Assembly (NCBI GenBank): GCA_037951105.1
Contig: JBAMJV010004365.1
Location: 78,156-142,155 of the forward strand
Reading direction: 5' to 3'
DNA: 64,000 nucleotides
Source: Echinarachnius parma
Taxonomy: Eukaryota; Echinodermata; Echinoidea; Clypeasteroida; Echinarachniidae
Shown here: positions 10,704 through 22,532 of the stretch, one piece after another
How positions within the stretch are numbered: the first letter of the stretch is position 1
Layout of the letters: every line of letters starts with the position of its first letter
Notes under the pieces: model-generated
The model's database searches: none
What the model saw: the letters and a program-made list of their open reading frames with translations, nothing else
What the model was told of the DNA's origin: nothing
Program-made: the position numbers and the translations under genes

Positions 10704-12493
10704 CCTATAGAGTGGTGAAGTGTGATGTCATCTATGACGTCATAAGCATCCTTTTTTTTTTTAGAATTTTCAAATTTGAACTTCATTTTCCGAAAGAGCG
10801 TCCAAAATAATGTACACATACCGAAAATCAATTGAATATGTTAAGTATTTTCTGAGATATGCCCATCCAAATGAATGTTGACTTCAATGGGCAATCAGTG
10901 TTATAGTGCTCTGGTTCATAAAGTTATGAACCAGGGCCGGTATTCAATTCCGTACTTAGAATAAGTAAGAAATTTACTAAGTAAATTGCTAAGCTAAGAA
11001 CTTTACTTATCTCGTATTCAAATCGCATTTTAGACTTTTACTTACATAAGACAAAATCTAAGTAAAATACTTGTGACGTCACAATGGTTTGTAAATTAGT
11101 ACTGATGGTATCCACGAACCATTTTGTGCGACTCTTGTCTATGGGAATTCACGTGTTAAAACAAAATCGCAAACCAATTTTGTGCGACGCTTGTCAATGG
11201 GAATTCATGTGTTAAAACAGAATTGCATGATCATAACAGCAATCTTGATTGAAACGTTACGTTATTACGGTATTATATGGAGCAGTCAAAGCTTCAAAAT
11301 GAGCAGAAAAAACATCAAAGTCGAGGAATAAAATCACTGCTTGCTTATGGTTTTCTTGAGTTTGTATGAGGTATGCCATGTCGATTGTCGGATCCATAAT
11401 ATGCAGGCCTATTGATCTAGGCTAGTATGCTCTTTTGAAAGTTTGATCGTTTGAAGCTCCGAAAGTGGAGACAGTTATTGATTTTTGACATAATATGATC
11501 CATATGATGCCTCCGGTCCAATAACGAACCAGCAAACTACTTTCAAACATGGAATAAAGGTAGGCCTACTTGTATGATAAAGAAGTATTAAAAATAACTT
11601 ACCCACCGGCTGTGACCATTAAATATATCACTTGCAATGTTTGAAAAATATGTCCACCAAAATGGCATGGATTACTACAATAGTAGATCACATTATATCC
11701 ACAACATCCATACAAGTAAACAAAAGATGAACAAATCAAGCAGATAATATTCGGTAACAGCTTGATTTTTTTCTTTTCCCTGTATTATTGCCATTCACTA
11801 TTTTTGTTCTTTAATAATAGTGCACTTTCCCCAGCTTTTGGCGCGTAGATCTGTGATTTCATGTGCGCAACGACTCTTAATGCGCCTGAATTGAAGCGAA
11901 CTGCATGCGCACAGTTCGCTTTGATAATGCGCTTATATCATCTTAAATTATAACTTTCAGGGGAAGGGGGTTGCATTTCTATTTTGGAGCATTTAATGTC
12001 GTTTTACCACCATATTAAATACCCGTTTCCCACTAATTCCAGCGTTAAGCTATGCTTAAGTGTCCTAATGATTTTTCCTAAGTTTAAGCAAATTACTTAG
12101 TCACAATTAGGGATTTGAATAGCAACCTTGCTTAAGTAAAGTACTTAGGTAATTTACTAAGACAAAATCATACTTTACTTAGTAAAATACTTAGCCGATG
12201 AATTGAATCTCAATTTTGGCTAAGTAATTTACTTAAGCCAAATACTAAGTAAATTGCTTAAATGTTGTACTTAAGTACGGAATTGAATACGGGCCCAGAG
12301 CACTATAACACTGGTTGCCTATTAACAAAAAAATTATTTGGATTGATATCTCAGCCCAAACTTAACATATTCAATTGATTTTCGGTATTTGGACATTATT
12401 TTGTTTACTCTTTCGGAAAAATAAATGAAGTTCAAATTTGAAAATTCTAAAAACAGATGTTTATGACGTCATGGCTTCTGTATACTCTATAGG
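10704..12493. mobile_element. Outer TIR element (~220-bp arms) split by a nested element
   Basis: Ends CCTATAGAGT and ACTCTATAGG. Arms about 10704-10930 and 12297-12493 are inverse complements with indels. Both contain TGACGTCAT and ATCAATTGAATATGTTAA-type blocks. The element would be under 0.5 kb without the insertion at 10935-12295, so it was a foldback-type MITE. Confidence 0.7.
10935..12295. mobile_element. Nested TIR element with GGCC-type ends and 3-bp TSD
   Basis: Starts GGCCGGTATTCAATTCCGTA and ends with an inverse complement match (TACGGAATTGAATACGGGCC), flanked by CAG at 10932-10934 and 12296-12298. GC-rich termini and a 3-bp duplication recall PIF/Harbinger-type elements. Both subterminal zones are packed with AAGTAA/TTACTTA motifs. 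Interior 11090-11230 holds two tandem copies of a 70-bp segment (TTTTGTGCGAC, then TTGTCTATGGGAATTCA). No transposase. Confidence 0.65.
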
Positions 12494-12544
12494 TTTAGGG
12501 TTAGTAGGGTTGTGCTCACCCATGCAAGTCCCTTGCGTTACTAG

Positions 12545-12923
12545 TGTGAAATAGCAGTAGGTCAATTTACTGTAGAGAAAGACAATTTTTTGGCATCGCA
12601 TATTGGAAAACTGAGTTCTCTCCGTTGTTTTGTTCGTATTAACAAAAAAAGCACGAGACGGCTAGGTTTCTGTTTTTTCAAATCTCCCTTTCGTTACAAA
12701 GATATGAACGATTGAAGTTTTCAGATAATAAAATATCCGTTGGATTTTCGAAACCGTGTACAAAGTGAGTGCTGTGAGTTAGTGAATATCACTTTGCATT
12801 TTTGCTCATTACTCGGCCATATAGCATCCATTTGACTTGAAATTTTCACACAATACCCTGTGGACATAATATATAACACCAATCATCACTTTTTGCACAT
12901 GTCAACAAAGTTACTAGATCCCT
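12545..12923. mobile_element. TTAA MITE, family S (left end worn)
   Basis: Right end ACTAGATCCCT followed by TTAA (12924-12927). The interior matches the full copy at 62890-63277 in inverse orientation, including TTTTTGCTCATTACTCGGCC and GTGTACAAAGTGAGTGC. The left end is not clear. Confidence 0.6.
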
Positions 12924-12927
12924 TTAA

Positions 12928-13621
12928 TAATTACTCGCCTCTTATCTTATCTATGTGTATAATTATTATCTAAATGCGATAAATAGAAGACCGAATAATT
13001 TTGGTGTGACTGCTAGCCCCAGTTCGGTCTCTTGTCGGAGCCCGATAAAGCGGAAATTTGTAATTTAGTTCGGTTTCGTGTCGGTCTGGGTTCGGTCTTG
13101 CGGTGTGACTAGGGTATTACACGTATAGTAATTTTATTCAGGAACTCTCGCCGCTATACCCACTTAAATTGAGATAACTACTTAATAGCTAACTCTATTT
13201 CTTATTTGAATCTGGACAACATCTTTGGTTCTGCATATCAAAAATACAAAAGCTTCCGGGGGCTCCGCCCCCTGGACCCCCATTGTGATTCCATTAAGGG
13301 TTCCATCAATGTGCTTGCAATTAGCACTTTATAATCTTCAAATTTCTAAACAGCTCAATCAAAAAGCTTGTGCCCCCTATACCCCCCCCCCAAAAAAAAA
13401 AAATCCGGTCATAAAATCCCGGCCACGCTGCTGGGTTGTATTATTCGCTCCCTCGCTGAAGATGGTCAAAATGATGACGTATCATCCCCCCAATGGCGAG
13501 AAGAAAATAATCGGCATCGTCGTTTCTTGAACTTTTTAGTCATGTTTGCCAAGTCAAGTCCTGGGCACGCTTTGGTAGCGAATGTCGGTTATATATTATT
13601 AGCTCCTAGCCAAAGAAAACG
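12928..13621. other. Intergenic, no gene recognised
   Basis: Contains a pyrimidine/purine switch at 13379-13402 (C run then A run) and a segment near 13255-13280 (GGGGGCTCCGCCCCCTGGACCC) that forms a short GC hairpin common in dispersed repeats. No supported coding sequence. Confidence 0.4.
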
Positions 13622-13855
13622 TTAGGAAGACACATTTTCATTCATTTTTGGACATTATCCTTGAACATGTCATACCTAACGCTATACATTTACAGGAGAT
13701 TATTTTTTTCGGACAGAAAACATGACAAAAATCGTAACAGAATTTATTTCTTAACTATACTTTTAGACGACTCGTAATAATAGATCATTATCTTCATAAT
13801 CCAGGGCCGATTAAGTTCGGATTGGCAAAAAATTCGGAAATATCGGCACTTTTTT
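13622..13855. repeat. Arm of a large inverted repeat, partner at 15470-15738
   Basis: The stretch from CGTTAGGAAGACACATTTTC through CCGAACTTAATCGGCCCTG (complement) is matched in inverse orientation at about 15480-15735. A second partial copy of the first 60 bp lies inverted at 13905-13975. The arms enclose a LINE end and several simple repeats. Confidence 0.7.
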
Positions 13856-14055
13856 AGCCACAGCTGTGTGATAATCCAGAGTAAAAAATTACCCTATTGC
13901 ACTATAGCCGTTAGGTATGACATGTTCAATGATGTCCAAAAATGAATGAAAATGTGTCTTCCTAACGTTTTCTTTGGCTACGTACAATGTATATCTGCCA
14001 TTTCGGACTCTGATTATCGCACAACTGTATTGGTATATTCTCCCAAATGCATTAG

Positions 14056-14283
14056 TACAAATATTTAGAAAAAAACAATCAAATTCATAGCTATAATACA
14101 AGGCAGGCAACTGCACTTCATATACTACGTGTAAGAACTGCTTTTGCTCTGAATACGCTGGCTTGTACCGGTCCCAAGTTTTGGAATTCACTTCCTATTG
14201 ATGTAACTAGTTCTGTCAGTGTCTTTGTTTTTAAACGCAAATTGAAATTACATTTATTGAGTAATTATGCTGAAAATGGTTAA
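14056..14283 (+). pseudogene. C-terminal end of a LINE ORF2 (CR1/L2-like), frameshifted
   Basis: Translates to a tail with the hallmark pieces IHSYNTRQA, GPKFWNSLP and FKRKLKLHLL, which close the polymerase of CR1/L2/RTE-type LINEs. A stop at 14053-14055 separates it from LPNALVQIF encoded just upstream in another frame, so at least one frameshift has occurred. The frame ends with TAA at 14281-14283. The 3' UTR appears to run on to about 15465, where AATAAAATGAACCTTGAACC resembles the usual short-repeat LINE tail, with later insertions in between. Confidence 0.7.
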
Positions 14284-14385
14284 TGTTAAAATGATATCAC
14301 CACACATGATATTAAGTAATTATTATTATTTGTTGTTGTTATTGATAACATGCATTGTTATGTTTCGTTTGTTAGTATACAAATG

Positions 14386-14532
14386 ATGCACATGCAGGCA
14401 TGAGTGGATCGGTACGAATTGGATGCACGAGTTTAACTTTGGTATGGTTTAAACCGCGAGTGGGTTTTAGACCATTTCCAAAGTTAAAAGAGTGCATACA
14501 ATTCTTACCGATCCACGAAATATGCCTGTGCA
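14386..14532. repeat. 147-nt hairpin MITE-like element
   Basis: Arms pair from GGCATGAGTGGATCGGTA to TTACCGATCCACGAAATATG, and inward from AACTTTGG to CCAAAGTT with small bulges. It sits in the 3' region of the LINE remnant. Confidence 0.65.
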
Positions 14533-14669
14533 GCATTTGTTTTATAAAATGGGCGCGAAAAAATGTGAAAATCAGACTTTTTCCCAGTAATGGCTAAATT
14601 GGCTAAATTTACCGACCCATGGCTTCAAAAGTACTAACCCATGGCTGGGAAAAAATTTGATTTCACATT

Positions 14670-14734
14670 TTAATTTTTTTTTTTTTTTTTTATTATAAAA
14701 TGTTGCTTATATTAATTTTAAAAATAAAAAAAAC

Positions 14735-14776
<42 letters not shown>

Positions 14777-15004
14777 TGAAATAAAAAATGTTATATAAAT
14801 TTTAACAACCCCTGTGCAACATTTGTTTTTATAAAATAAGCGCAAACAAAATTAAAATCAAACTAAAGTGAGCCATGCATCAGTAAAAAACTTTTACATG
14901 CTAATTGACCAATCAGAATGCAGGGATTCTTCTACCCATTTTATAATACTTTTTTGTCACTTGTAAATGTTTGAAGTTCACATTCTCTCTCTCTCTCTCT
15001 CTCT
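14670..15004. repeat. Poly-T runs and TC microsatellite
   Basis: T tracts at 14672-14690 and 14742-14773, and a TC dinucleotide run near 14984-15004. Low-complexity sequence. The small open frames across it are not supported. Confidence 0.8.
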
Positions 15005-15469
15005 TATATTTTTTTCCTAACACTCTATTTATCACAACACACTTTCCCCCTAACATAGAACCTTCTTCTTTCTCTGTTTTTCTCTGTTTGTTGTTTTCGT
15101 TGTTACATTTCGCCTTTTCCCTCTCCATCCTTTTTGTGTATATTTTCCTCCTCTCCTTTTCAAATATCAAGCTATCTCTTTTGTAAATATTTGTTTTCCC
15201 ACGTTTAATCTTTTTTTGTCTTATACGGTAGTTTTACTTTTGTTAATGTTTCAAAGTAATTATAACATTGATGGGGATCGGGGACCTTGCTCTTAAAGCC
15301 CATCTTCTTTAAGGTCTCCTCTTTCTTTCATGACTTGTTTAGAAGAACCCATGTGGGTTGTAAATATTGCACTTCAAATTATGTTTATGGTGATTATTAT
15401 ATTATTCTATGTACAAATGTTTTTTTGTGAAAGAAAGAAATAAAATGAACCTTGAACCTTGAACTGTCT

Positions 15470-15738
15470 CTAAACAAGTACCGATATTTCCGAATGTTTT
15501 GCCCATCCGAACTAAATCGACCCTGAATAATAATGAAGAGCTTTTGATCTATTATTACGAGTCGTGTAAAAGTTTAGGTAAGAAATCAATTCTGTTACGA
15601 TTTTTGTCATGTTGTGTGTCCGGAAAAATAATCTCCCTGCAAATGTATAGCTTTGCACTATAGCGTTAGGTATGACATGTTCAATGATAATGTCAAACAA
15701 ATGAATGAAAATGTGTCTTCCTAACGTTATTTTTAGCT
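15470..15738. repeat. Second arm of the inverted repeat at 13622-13855
   Basis: Inverse complement of the first arm with scattered substitutions. Ends near the shared TGTGTCTTCCTAACGTT. Confidence 0.7.
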
Positions 15739-16276
15739 AATTATAGCTCTAATGGATAATTACCCGGTATTTGTGGATCATTGCTCTCCATGTCGTCATC
15801 TTTATATCGGAGGCTAGCTACGTAGCCTATATGGGTAAAGAAAACAAGATATTCTAGACCCGTTCTTGGTCTTAGGCCCAACGTCGTGCGATGGGTCCCT
15901 TGATCTTGTCTATGAAAGGCAACACAATTCCTTGTTACGCGGTAAGGAGAAGAAAACCCTACCAGATGGCATAAATATCAATATACTGCTGGTCCAAACG
16001 GTTAAATATCCATAATATGTTCCCTCTGCTATACGCTATATAACGGGAGTGAAAGTATATCAGTTCCATGCAGGAGAATGTGGACTCATTGTCTCAAAGG
16101 TGCGATGATAACTCCATGACACCCCGTCGTCACCGAAACCATAGAAGCGCAAACTTATGCAAATAAGCTTTCTTCGCAACGACCCTCCTCCACCAGTTCT
16201 AGTGCTACGAGATACCCCACTTGAGTCTGTCACATCTCTACGTCTATTGGGTGTCACTCTCACTAGCGTACCCAAT

Positions 16277-16302
16277 GGGGGGGGGGGGGGGGGGGGGGGG
16301 GG
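16277..16302. repeat. 26-base G run
   Basis: Uninterrupted G tract, followed by a GA-rich tract (16327-16475) of GAAA/GAAAAG units. The open frames on both strands here are low-complexity artefacts. Confidence 0.95.
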
Positions 16303-16432
16303 CAGGGGGCTGCCCCCCTTCCCTGACGAGAAAAGAAAGAAATAAAAAAGGAAGGAAGAAAAAAGAAAGAACAAAATGAAAGAAAACAAAAGGAAAGAAG
16401 AAAAAAGAAAGAAAAAAAGGAAAGAAAACAAA

Positions 16433-16464
<32 letters not shown>

Positions 16465-16879
16465 AAAGAAAAAACGGGTTCGGCGGGCCTGTGTAAGCAG
16501 TGTCATGCGGGGAGGGGGAGGGAAGTTCCGCATAATAAGGCCTATGGATGGGTATAGTTTTGAACGATTCTGGTTCTGATGAATGTCAAGTCAATACTTT
16601 CTTTTATACTTCATACTGCTTTGGTGCAATTATGACTCACACCATTTTCCCCCTTCTTTTCTTCATATCAGAGAGATATCTCAGTAAGCCAATAAGAAAA
16701 ACCTACAGATCTTTAAGATGCAATATTGCACCTTCAAGATGCAAAACGGTGAAGGATCATCACCTTTGCCGAAAGGTGAAATGTTGCATTTATATAGGTG
16801 CTCCCGGTGGGGCAACGGTGTGCACCTATATAGGTGTAAGATTGGCCTATTTTTTTCTTAGTGTGTGCAAAGACAAATG

Positions 16880-17780
16880 TTTTATTCTTAAACAAAAATA
16901 TGTAACAAATGGCAGTTATCAAGGTATCAAAATGGAACATTTCAAGCTCGCTTCGCTCAGTCGCATACATAATATTTCACAACCTCGGGTGTTTATATAT
17001 TACCCTTCATAACGCCATATCATAAGACGTAAAACGAATATACCCATACAATAATATTGAAACAAATGGCAATTTTCCGATGTGAAGTCGCGAAAATTCT
17101 AAAGCTCGCTCCGCTCGCTCGCATGCATAATACTTCACCCCCTCGGGTGATAGTATATTACCTTCATAACGCCATATCATATAAGACATACAAACGAATA
17201 TACCTATATATATACAATAATATTGAAACAAATGGCAATTTTCCGATGTAAAATTGCAAAAAATGTCAAGCTCGCTCGCATACATAATACTTCACCCCCT
17301 CGGGTGATAGTATATTACCTTCATTACGCCATATCATATACCGAATATACACATACAATAATATTGAAACAAATGGCAATTTCCCGATGTGAAATTGCAA
17401 AAATGTTAAAGCTCGCTCCGCTCGCTCGCATACATAATTGCTGCTCTCTACTCAGGTGTATAAATGGGGACCCGATAGGAGGTGAAAGCCTATTATGTGA
17501 AGGATCTTCTCAATGCCCATGTGCCGCTTGGAAGGAATGCTCCCCAGGGAGTGGAGATGGTGCACACAATGTGTGCTGGTTTGCGTTGTATCCTATGACC
17601 GGGGGTAATATTATCATTGTAAAGCGCTTAGAGATGATTATCAATCAATATTAGGCGCTATATAAATCGAGTATATTATTATTATTATTATAATACTTCA
17701 CCCCCTCGGGTGATAGCATATTACCGTTCATACCGACATAATTATATACATCGAATATACACATACACATAATGGCAGTT
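16880..17780. repeat. Tandem array of ~145-165 bp units
   Basis: Units begin near AACAAATGGCA at about 16906, 17062, 17227 and 17371, with a last partial unit at 17690-17780. Each carries GAAACAAATGGCAATTT, then the core GCTCGCTCCGCTCGCTCGCAT, then CTTCACCCCCTCGGGTGATA and CCATATCATA. A SINE interrupts the final unit. Confidence 0.85.
17443..17694 (+). mobile_element. SINE with LINE-type 3' tail
   Basis: About 250 bp. It contains CCCAGGGAGTGGAG and CCTATGACCGGGGGTAATA in the middle and ends with TGTAAAGCGCTTAGAG, then GGCGCTATATAAAT and a TTA repeat. This 3' tail is the type shared with CR1-like LINEs in deuterostome SINEs. The insertion splits a unit of the tandem array at 16880-17780. A diverged copy lies at 58078-58250 and a tail fragment at 39075-39130. 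Confidence 0.75.
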
Positions 17781-17974
17781 TAGGGGTGTGAAAATGTGAA
17801 GAAGAAAAATACCCCCCCCCCCAAAAAAAAAAAAAAAATAAAAAAATAAATAAATAAGTAAGCGTATTTGAGTCTAGTGTGTGTGTAGGTTCGATTGTGT
17901 TTGTATACTATATAGCGGTCTAATCATGAGGGAGATGATTTAAGTCATGATTTCTTGAATTCAAATTTCCTTCC

Positions 17975-18050
17975 AAGGTATGCACCAGATTGCATTATTT
18001 TGAGTGAAAAATTGCAAAAGCTCCCTACCATGGGAGGGGGGAAACTGAAC
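17975..18050. repeat. Dispersed repeat shared with 49985-50060 and 50330-50420
   Basis: Common core GGTATGCACCAGATTGCA, then AAAATTGCAAAAGCTCCCTACC and a GGGAGGGGG run. The two later copies lie in the middle of the 4.9-kb element at 47164-52063. Confidence 0.6.
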
Positions 18051-18409
18051 AAATAATAAAAGGGAAATATGGAGAAAAGAAAGAAACAACAAGATAAAGT
18101 AGAGCCATCACAAAAACGCATTTCGTAAAAATGTTGTATTTAAAGAATGTTACTATCCCTTTAATTCCCAGTGAAGCTATATTCCTTTTCACCTATCCAC
18201 ACATTATGAACAAAATAACTTTCATCACTCAGACCCCCCACTACCCACAGAATGATCACAGCCGCTCTCAAAGCTTCATTGTTTAGATCTATATTATGTC
18301 TCTTTTTTCATGCATACTTGAGAAATTGCATTTCCCCCCTTATATTTAGATGACTCATTTAACGGGATAGTATGTGTAACCATACGTTGATTTCTTCTCA
18401 CCATAGGTT

Positions 18410-18434
18410 GGGGGGGGGGGGGGGGGGGGGGGGG
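18410..18434. repeat. 25-base G run
   Basis: Uninterrupted G tract. Open frames across it are artefacts. Confidence 0.95.
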
Positions 18435-18527
18435 TGTTACGTGTTTTCGACTATCATTGTCATGAAGCGTCCAACGCAGCAGCATGTCCATATAATGAGG
18501 GGGTGGAGGACACAAAATAGTTCTTAC

Positions 18528-18886
18528 AGGTGCACCTGTAAAGTGTCTAACTCCACACAAATTAATTTGAGCTTACATCCTTCTCTTCTTGGCTTATTGT
18601 GGTAAGAGAAGAATAAAATAAGGTTATATTTGTTTTCAAATGCACCTTTAGTATGACGATATCTATCATTGATAATCATTCAGCGCAAGAGCGGTCATAA
18701 ACGGTCATGAACCTCATGAACGTCATACAGTAATTCGTCGTAATTCGTCTTTTTTTAAACCAGGAAAGCAGTGTTTTGTTTTTTTAAATTAAACTTTCAC
18801 ACATCATTCGGACACAATGATTTTGGTATAGGTTTAAAATCTCAAATGTCATTTTGCGCGATATCTGACACTTTTTAGATGCACCT
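18528..18886. mobile_element. TTAA MITE, family T, copy 1
   Basis: Starts AGGTGCACCTGTAAAGTGTC and ends with GACACTTTTTAGATGCACCT, followed by TTAA (18887-18890). The left target base is changed to TTAC. About 359 bp, homologous in inverse orientation to the intact copy at 60507-60876. Confidence 0.75.
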
Positions 18887-19048
18887 TTAACAGAATGACA
18901 CCTATATATTAAAACGGACATTGTGTGCTTTTAGCACTAAATCGCAAAACGTTTGTAGCATATTATGGCGGTATAGCCTATAGGAGCTCACTATTTAAAG
19001 CAAAACAAAAACGCCCCACCCACAATAAAAACAAAAAAGTACACTTTT

Positions 19049-19150
19049 AGGGATCTAGTAACTTTGTTGACATGTGCAAAAAGTGATGAGTGGTCGATAC
19101 AATGAATACTATTGTCGTCTCATATGTCCACAGGGTGTTGTGTACAAATT
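19049..19150. mobile_element. TTAA MITE, family S, left-end fragment
   Basis: AGGGATCTAGTAACTTTGTT through CACAGGGTGTTGTGTACAAATT matches the left 100 bp of the copy at 62890. It is cut off where a family R copy begins. Confidence 0.7.
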
Positions 19151-19152
19151 AC

Positions 19153-19950
19153 AAGTTAAAAGGATAGTTGAGTTCTGATAAAGAGAGTACAGTTATGGTC
19201 AAACTAAATTTTAGTACGAAAACCTGCACCATTACATTACAAACTATAGTTATGACTCCACCGGGCTCGACATGTATACACATTATTCTAAACGACTAAG
19301 TAAAAAGCCTGTTATCATTAAAAAAAGAGCCGTTACAACTCAAGAGCGCACATTCTGAACACTCATTGGTTTTAAACATTTTAAATATTGTGCATACATA
19401 TATGTTAATATGTTGAAATAGTGATTAGATAGAGAGATTATCAACAACTATTTAAAAAACACGTTTGTACAATTTTGAAAAGAGGAAGAGTTTTTTATTT
19501 TATTTGTTAACGGCTGGTTCAAAAATGGGGAATAATTGTGGGGCCCCACATTTATTACGAATGGATATGTATATGGATGTTTCAGCCATTTCTGATCTGA
19601 TTTTGATCAGATAAAGTTCATTTTGTCATTAAAATTGTATGCTCTTTCAAATTTTTTACTCAGTTTATCATTATCTCACAAAAATATTTTGAGTAGCGCC
19701 CTCTATAGTAAAGTTCGGTCAAACTGGATTTTAGTAACAAAAACCTTCACCATTACATTACAAACTAATAGTTAACTCCTACCATGCTCGAAAAGAATAA
19801 CCAAAAAGAGACAAATGTCAAGGAAAAAGCCTATTTTATCATTTTACAAAAAATAGCCAACCATAAAATAAAACAAAATAAAATATTGTGCTTGTGATGT
19901 TTTGTTGAAATAGTGATTAGATATAGAGACTGTGTAACCATGGTAACAGC
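19153..19950. mobile_element. Degenerate family R MITE sequences
   Basis: Left end TTAA then AAGGATAGTTGAGTTCTG. The interior matches family R twice over (blocks near 19200-19690 and 19700-19920), so at least two truncated copies are abutted. Confidence 0.6.
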
Positions 19951-20216
19951 AGCCGATTAAATATACCAACTAACCGATTATTGAATACCAATGATTCAAA
20001 ATAAGCAGGTAAAATATGTAATTTAATCTGTGGTTTGATTTGAGTTATGCTCACGCGAAAACAGTGTGCATAATGTGGCTAGCCAAACCTATGACTCATT
20101 GTATTTCTACAGCTGTATTTTTTTTTTCAATTCTTTTTATTGATCCATAATCAAACAATATCAAATCATAAACATCAATGTTGATCATTCACATGAATGA
20201 CATAATCATACATTAA

Positions 20217-20748
20217 AGGGGTAGTTTAGTTTTGGTAGAGAGGGCGCTGCACATCACAATTTTTGTGTGAGATAATGAAAAACTAAGTGTCGAATTTGAG
20301 AGAACATGCAATTTTAATGGCAAAATAAACTTTATTTGGTCAAAATCGGTCCAGAAACGGCTGAAATATCAATAAATATATTTGATCTTATAATTATTTG
20401 GGGCCTAAAATTAGATGATTTTTTCAAAAATTTAAAAAATGCTTACATTTTCTCAAAAATTGTCAAAAGCGTTTTTTAAATAGTTGTTGATGATCTATCT
20501 ACTTAATCATTAATTCAATAGAACATCACATGCATCATTTTGTATGAAAAAGGGTTGAAACCAATGCCTTTTTAGAAAGCGCCCTCTTGTGTTTTAATGG
20601 CTCTTTTTGAATAATAACAGGCATTTTACTTAGTCGTTTGTAATTTTGTATACCTTTCGAGCATGGTGGAGTAATAACTATTAGTTTATAATGTTACTGT
20701 CCAGGTTTGGTTACTAAAGTTCAGCCTTACCAAAACTGTACTACCCCT
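20217..20748. mobile_element. TTAA MITE, family R, full length
   Basis: 532 bp between TTAA at 20213-20216 and TTAA at 20749-20752. Ends AGGGGTAGTTTAGTTTTGGT and CCAAAACTGTACTACCCCT. Reference copy for the family in this window. No coding capacity. Confidence 0.85.
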
Positions 20749-20752
20749 TTAA

Positions 20753-21146
20753 TCATGTAATCATAAACATCTAAATCACATGTAAATATAAAATTTACCT
20801 CACAATAGTAAGGATCAGAATAATAAACAGAACTCACATTTATACTCCATGAGCACAATGAAGAGTGCAGGTGGCCACAGTATTATACATCCAATACACA
20901 CATTCGTATCAATAAAGAAACATTCAACTACTACTTTGGAATGCGCGTCCCCAGACTACCTGAGCTATGCGGTTCGTGCACACCTAATTATCAACCCATT
21001 CCACATACCTACATGAATGCCTAGTGTATTGATACAATCGTGTGCACACACTCAATGTCACCTGCTCTCTATCACCTTACATGTGAATACACAACAAGTA
21101 TAGATCATTTCATTTTTTAAAACTGATGACCATGAGCTTATTTTAA
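20753..21146. other. Intergenic, nothing recognised
   Basis: No gene or repeat family identified. Confidence 0.4.
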
Positions 21147-21679
21147 AGGTAAAGCCCAGTTTTGGAAACGCCCTCCTCTCAAAAAAATGAAATGGAAGCT
21201 CTTATTACCAATAATGTGAAAGAATATAATTGTACTAATATAGGATTATCCAAATTTGACCAAGAAACCGCCTACTAATTGATATATTTGCAAAATTATA
21301 AATTGATCTAGGGCCGGATAGATATCGCCAACGCGGAATCGCCCATACGCTACGTGTATTACGACCACAATGTGTACACGAGGTGTTCGCTATACGGGCT
21401 TGTCCCTAGCTTGTCGATATCTCCCCAGCGCTAGCGGCGCTGACAGGTCTGAACGGGCGGTGGATTTATGAATTTCACAGGCGGATATTGGATTTCTTCC
21501 GATATTTCTGTAATTAACGATGCTTAGGTTCGGATTTTACCACACAAGCCCTATTTCAATACATATTCAACAATATTGATCATTATATCCTACATGAATG
21601 AAATCCTGTTCAGTGATTGGTCTACATAGCGTCATGTGACCAAACATAGTAATGCCCATGGAGAAAAATGTGCTATGCG

Positions 21680-21725
21680 TGACGTCATTCATGGAATAGT
21701 AAATGCTATTCCATGAATGACGTCA
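21680..21725. repeat. 46-bp perfect palindrome with CRE-type ends
   Basis: Arms TGACGTCATTCATGGAATAG and the exact inverse complement around a six-base loop TAAATG. Each outer end is the 8-bp CRE/ATF consensus TGACGTCA. Confidence 0.9.
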
Positions 21726-22356
21726 TAGACGCCGGGTGATCATATTGAGCCCATAGAGATGCGTGTTATAAAACTTCCCTGCGAGCAGAGGTCTTGTTTT
21801 AGCTTGCGAAAGATGCTCGACGAGATTTCTCAAAGAGTTTAAAAAAAAAGAAATACAGCATATTTTCACTCGTGAATATCAATAAGTTCCAAAAAATATT
21901 CTAGAGATGCATTTCATGTATAACGTAGCGGTATTCGAATTTGAACATTACGACAATGGTGCACATTGTGCATCGTTGTCCTTCTGTGGTCGTGACACTA
22001 ATTCGTCATTTAACAATCGGCCGCGGTGTGCACTGCACTAGCTGTATGTGTTTCATAGCTCCATAGAATTACACGTGTGTAGACTATGTAAAGCAGGTTA
22101 ATTAGTCACTTTGATGCGCGCGTTTTACATTTGGGTGCGCATTAGTTGTTAAGGCGCGTAACCATGAATGGAAAGATAGCGCAATACGCGCTCTGCGCTA
22201 GGACTATTGCGCAAAGGGGGTCAGTGTCTGAAACAGAACATAGTCAGTGCAGTGATGGTTCCATGATCAATGTTTAGTTTTTCTTTATATTTTTCTTTAA
22301 TTGAATTGAAATCATTTGTTTTTGCGATGATTATGATTATGCGAAGGATATAAAAC

Positions 22357-22532
22357 AAATATATCATGCACTATTTCGAGCCACTAGTGAAATTATGGAT
22401 TCCTCGGTGACAGAAAAAGCACTATGTTCTTCGGGTCTACGACCCTCAGAACATAGTGCTTTTCCTGTCACCTCGGGATCCATAATTTCAACTAGAGGCT
22501 CTCAGTGCATGGTATATTTGTTTATTATAGAT
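22357..22532. repeat. ~175-nt long hairpin
   Basis: Arms of about 77-80 bp with few mismatches. The inner part pairs AGCACTATGTTCT with AGAACATAGTGCT around a loop near 22434-22449. Outer parts include GAAATTATGGAT/ATCCATAATTTC and AACAAATATA/TATATTTGTT. Confidence 0.85.

Noticed and set aside
16060..16533. 157-residue minus-strand frame rich in Phe, Ser and Leu
   Set aside because: Produced by the GAAA-rich tract and the G run; low complexity.
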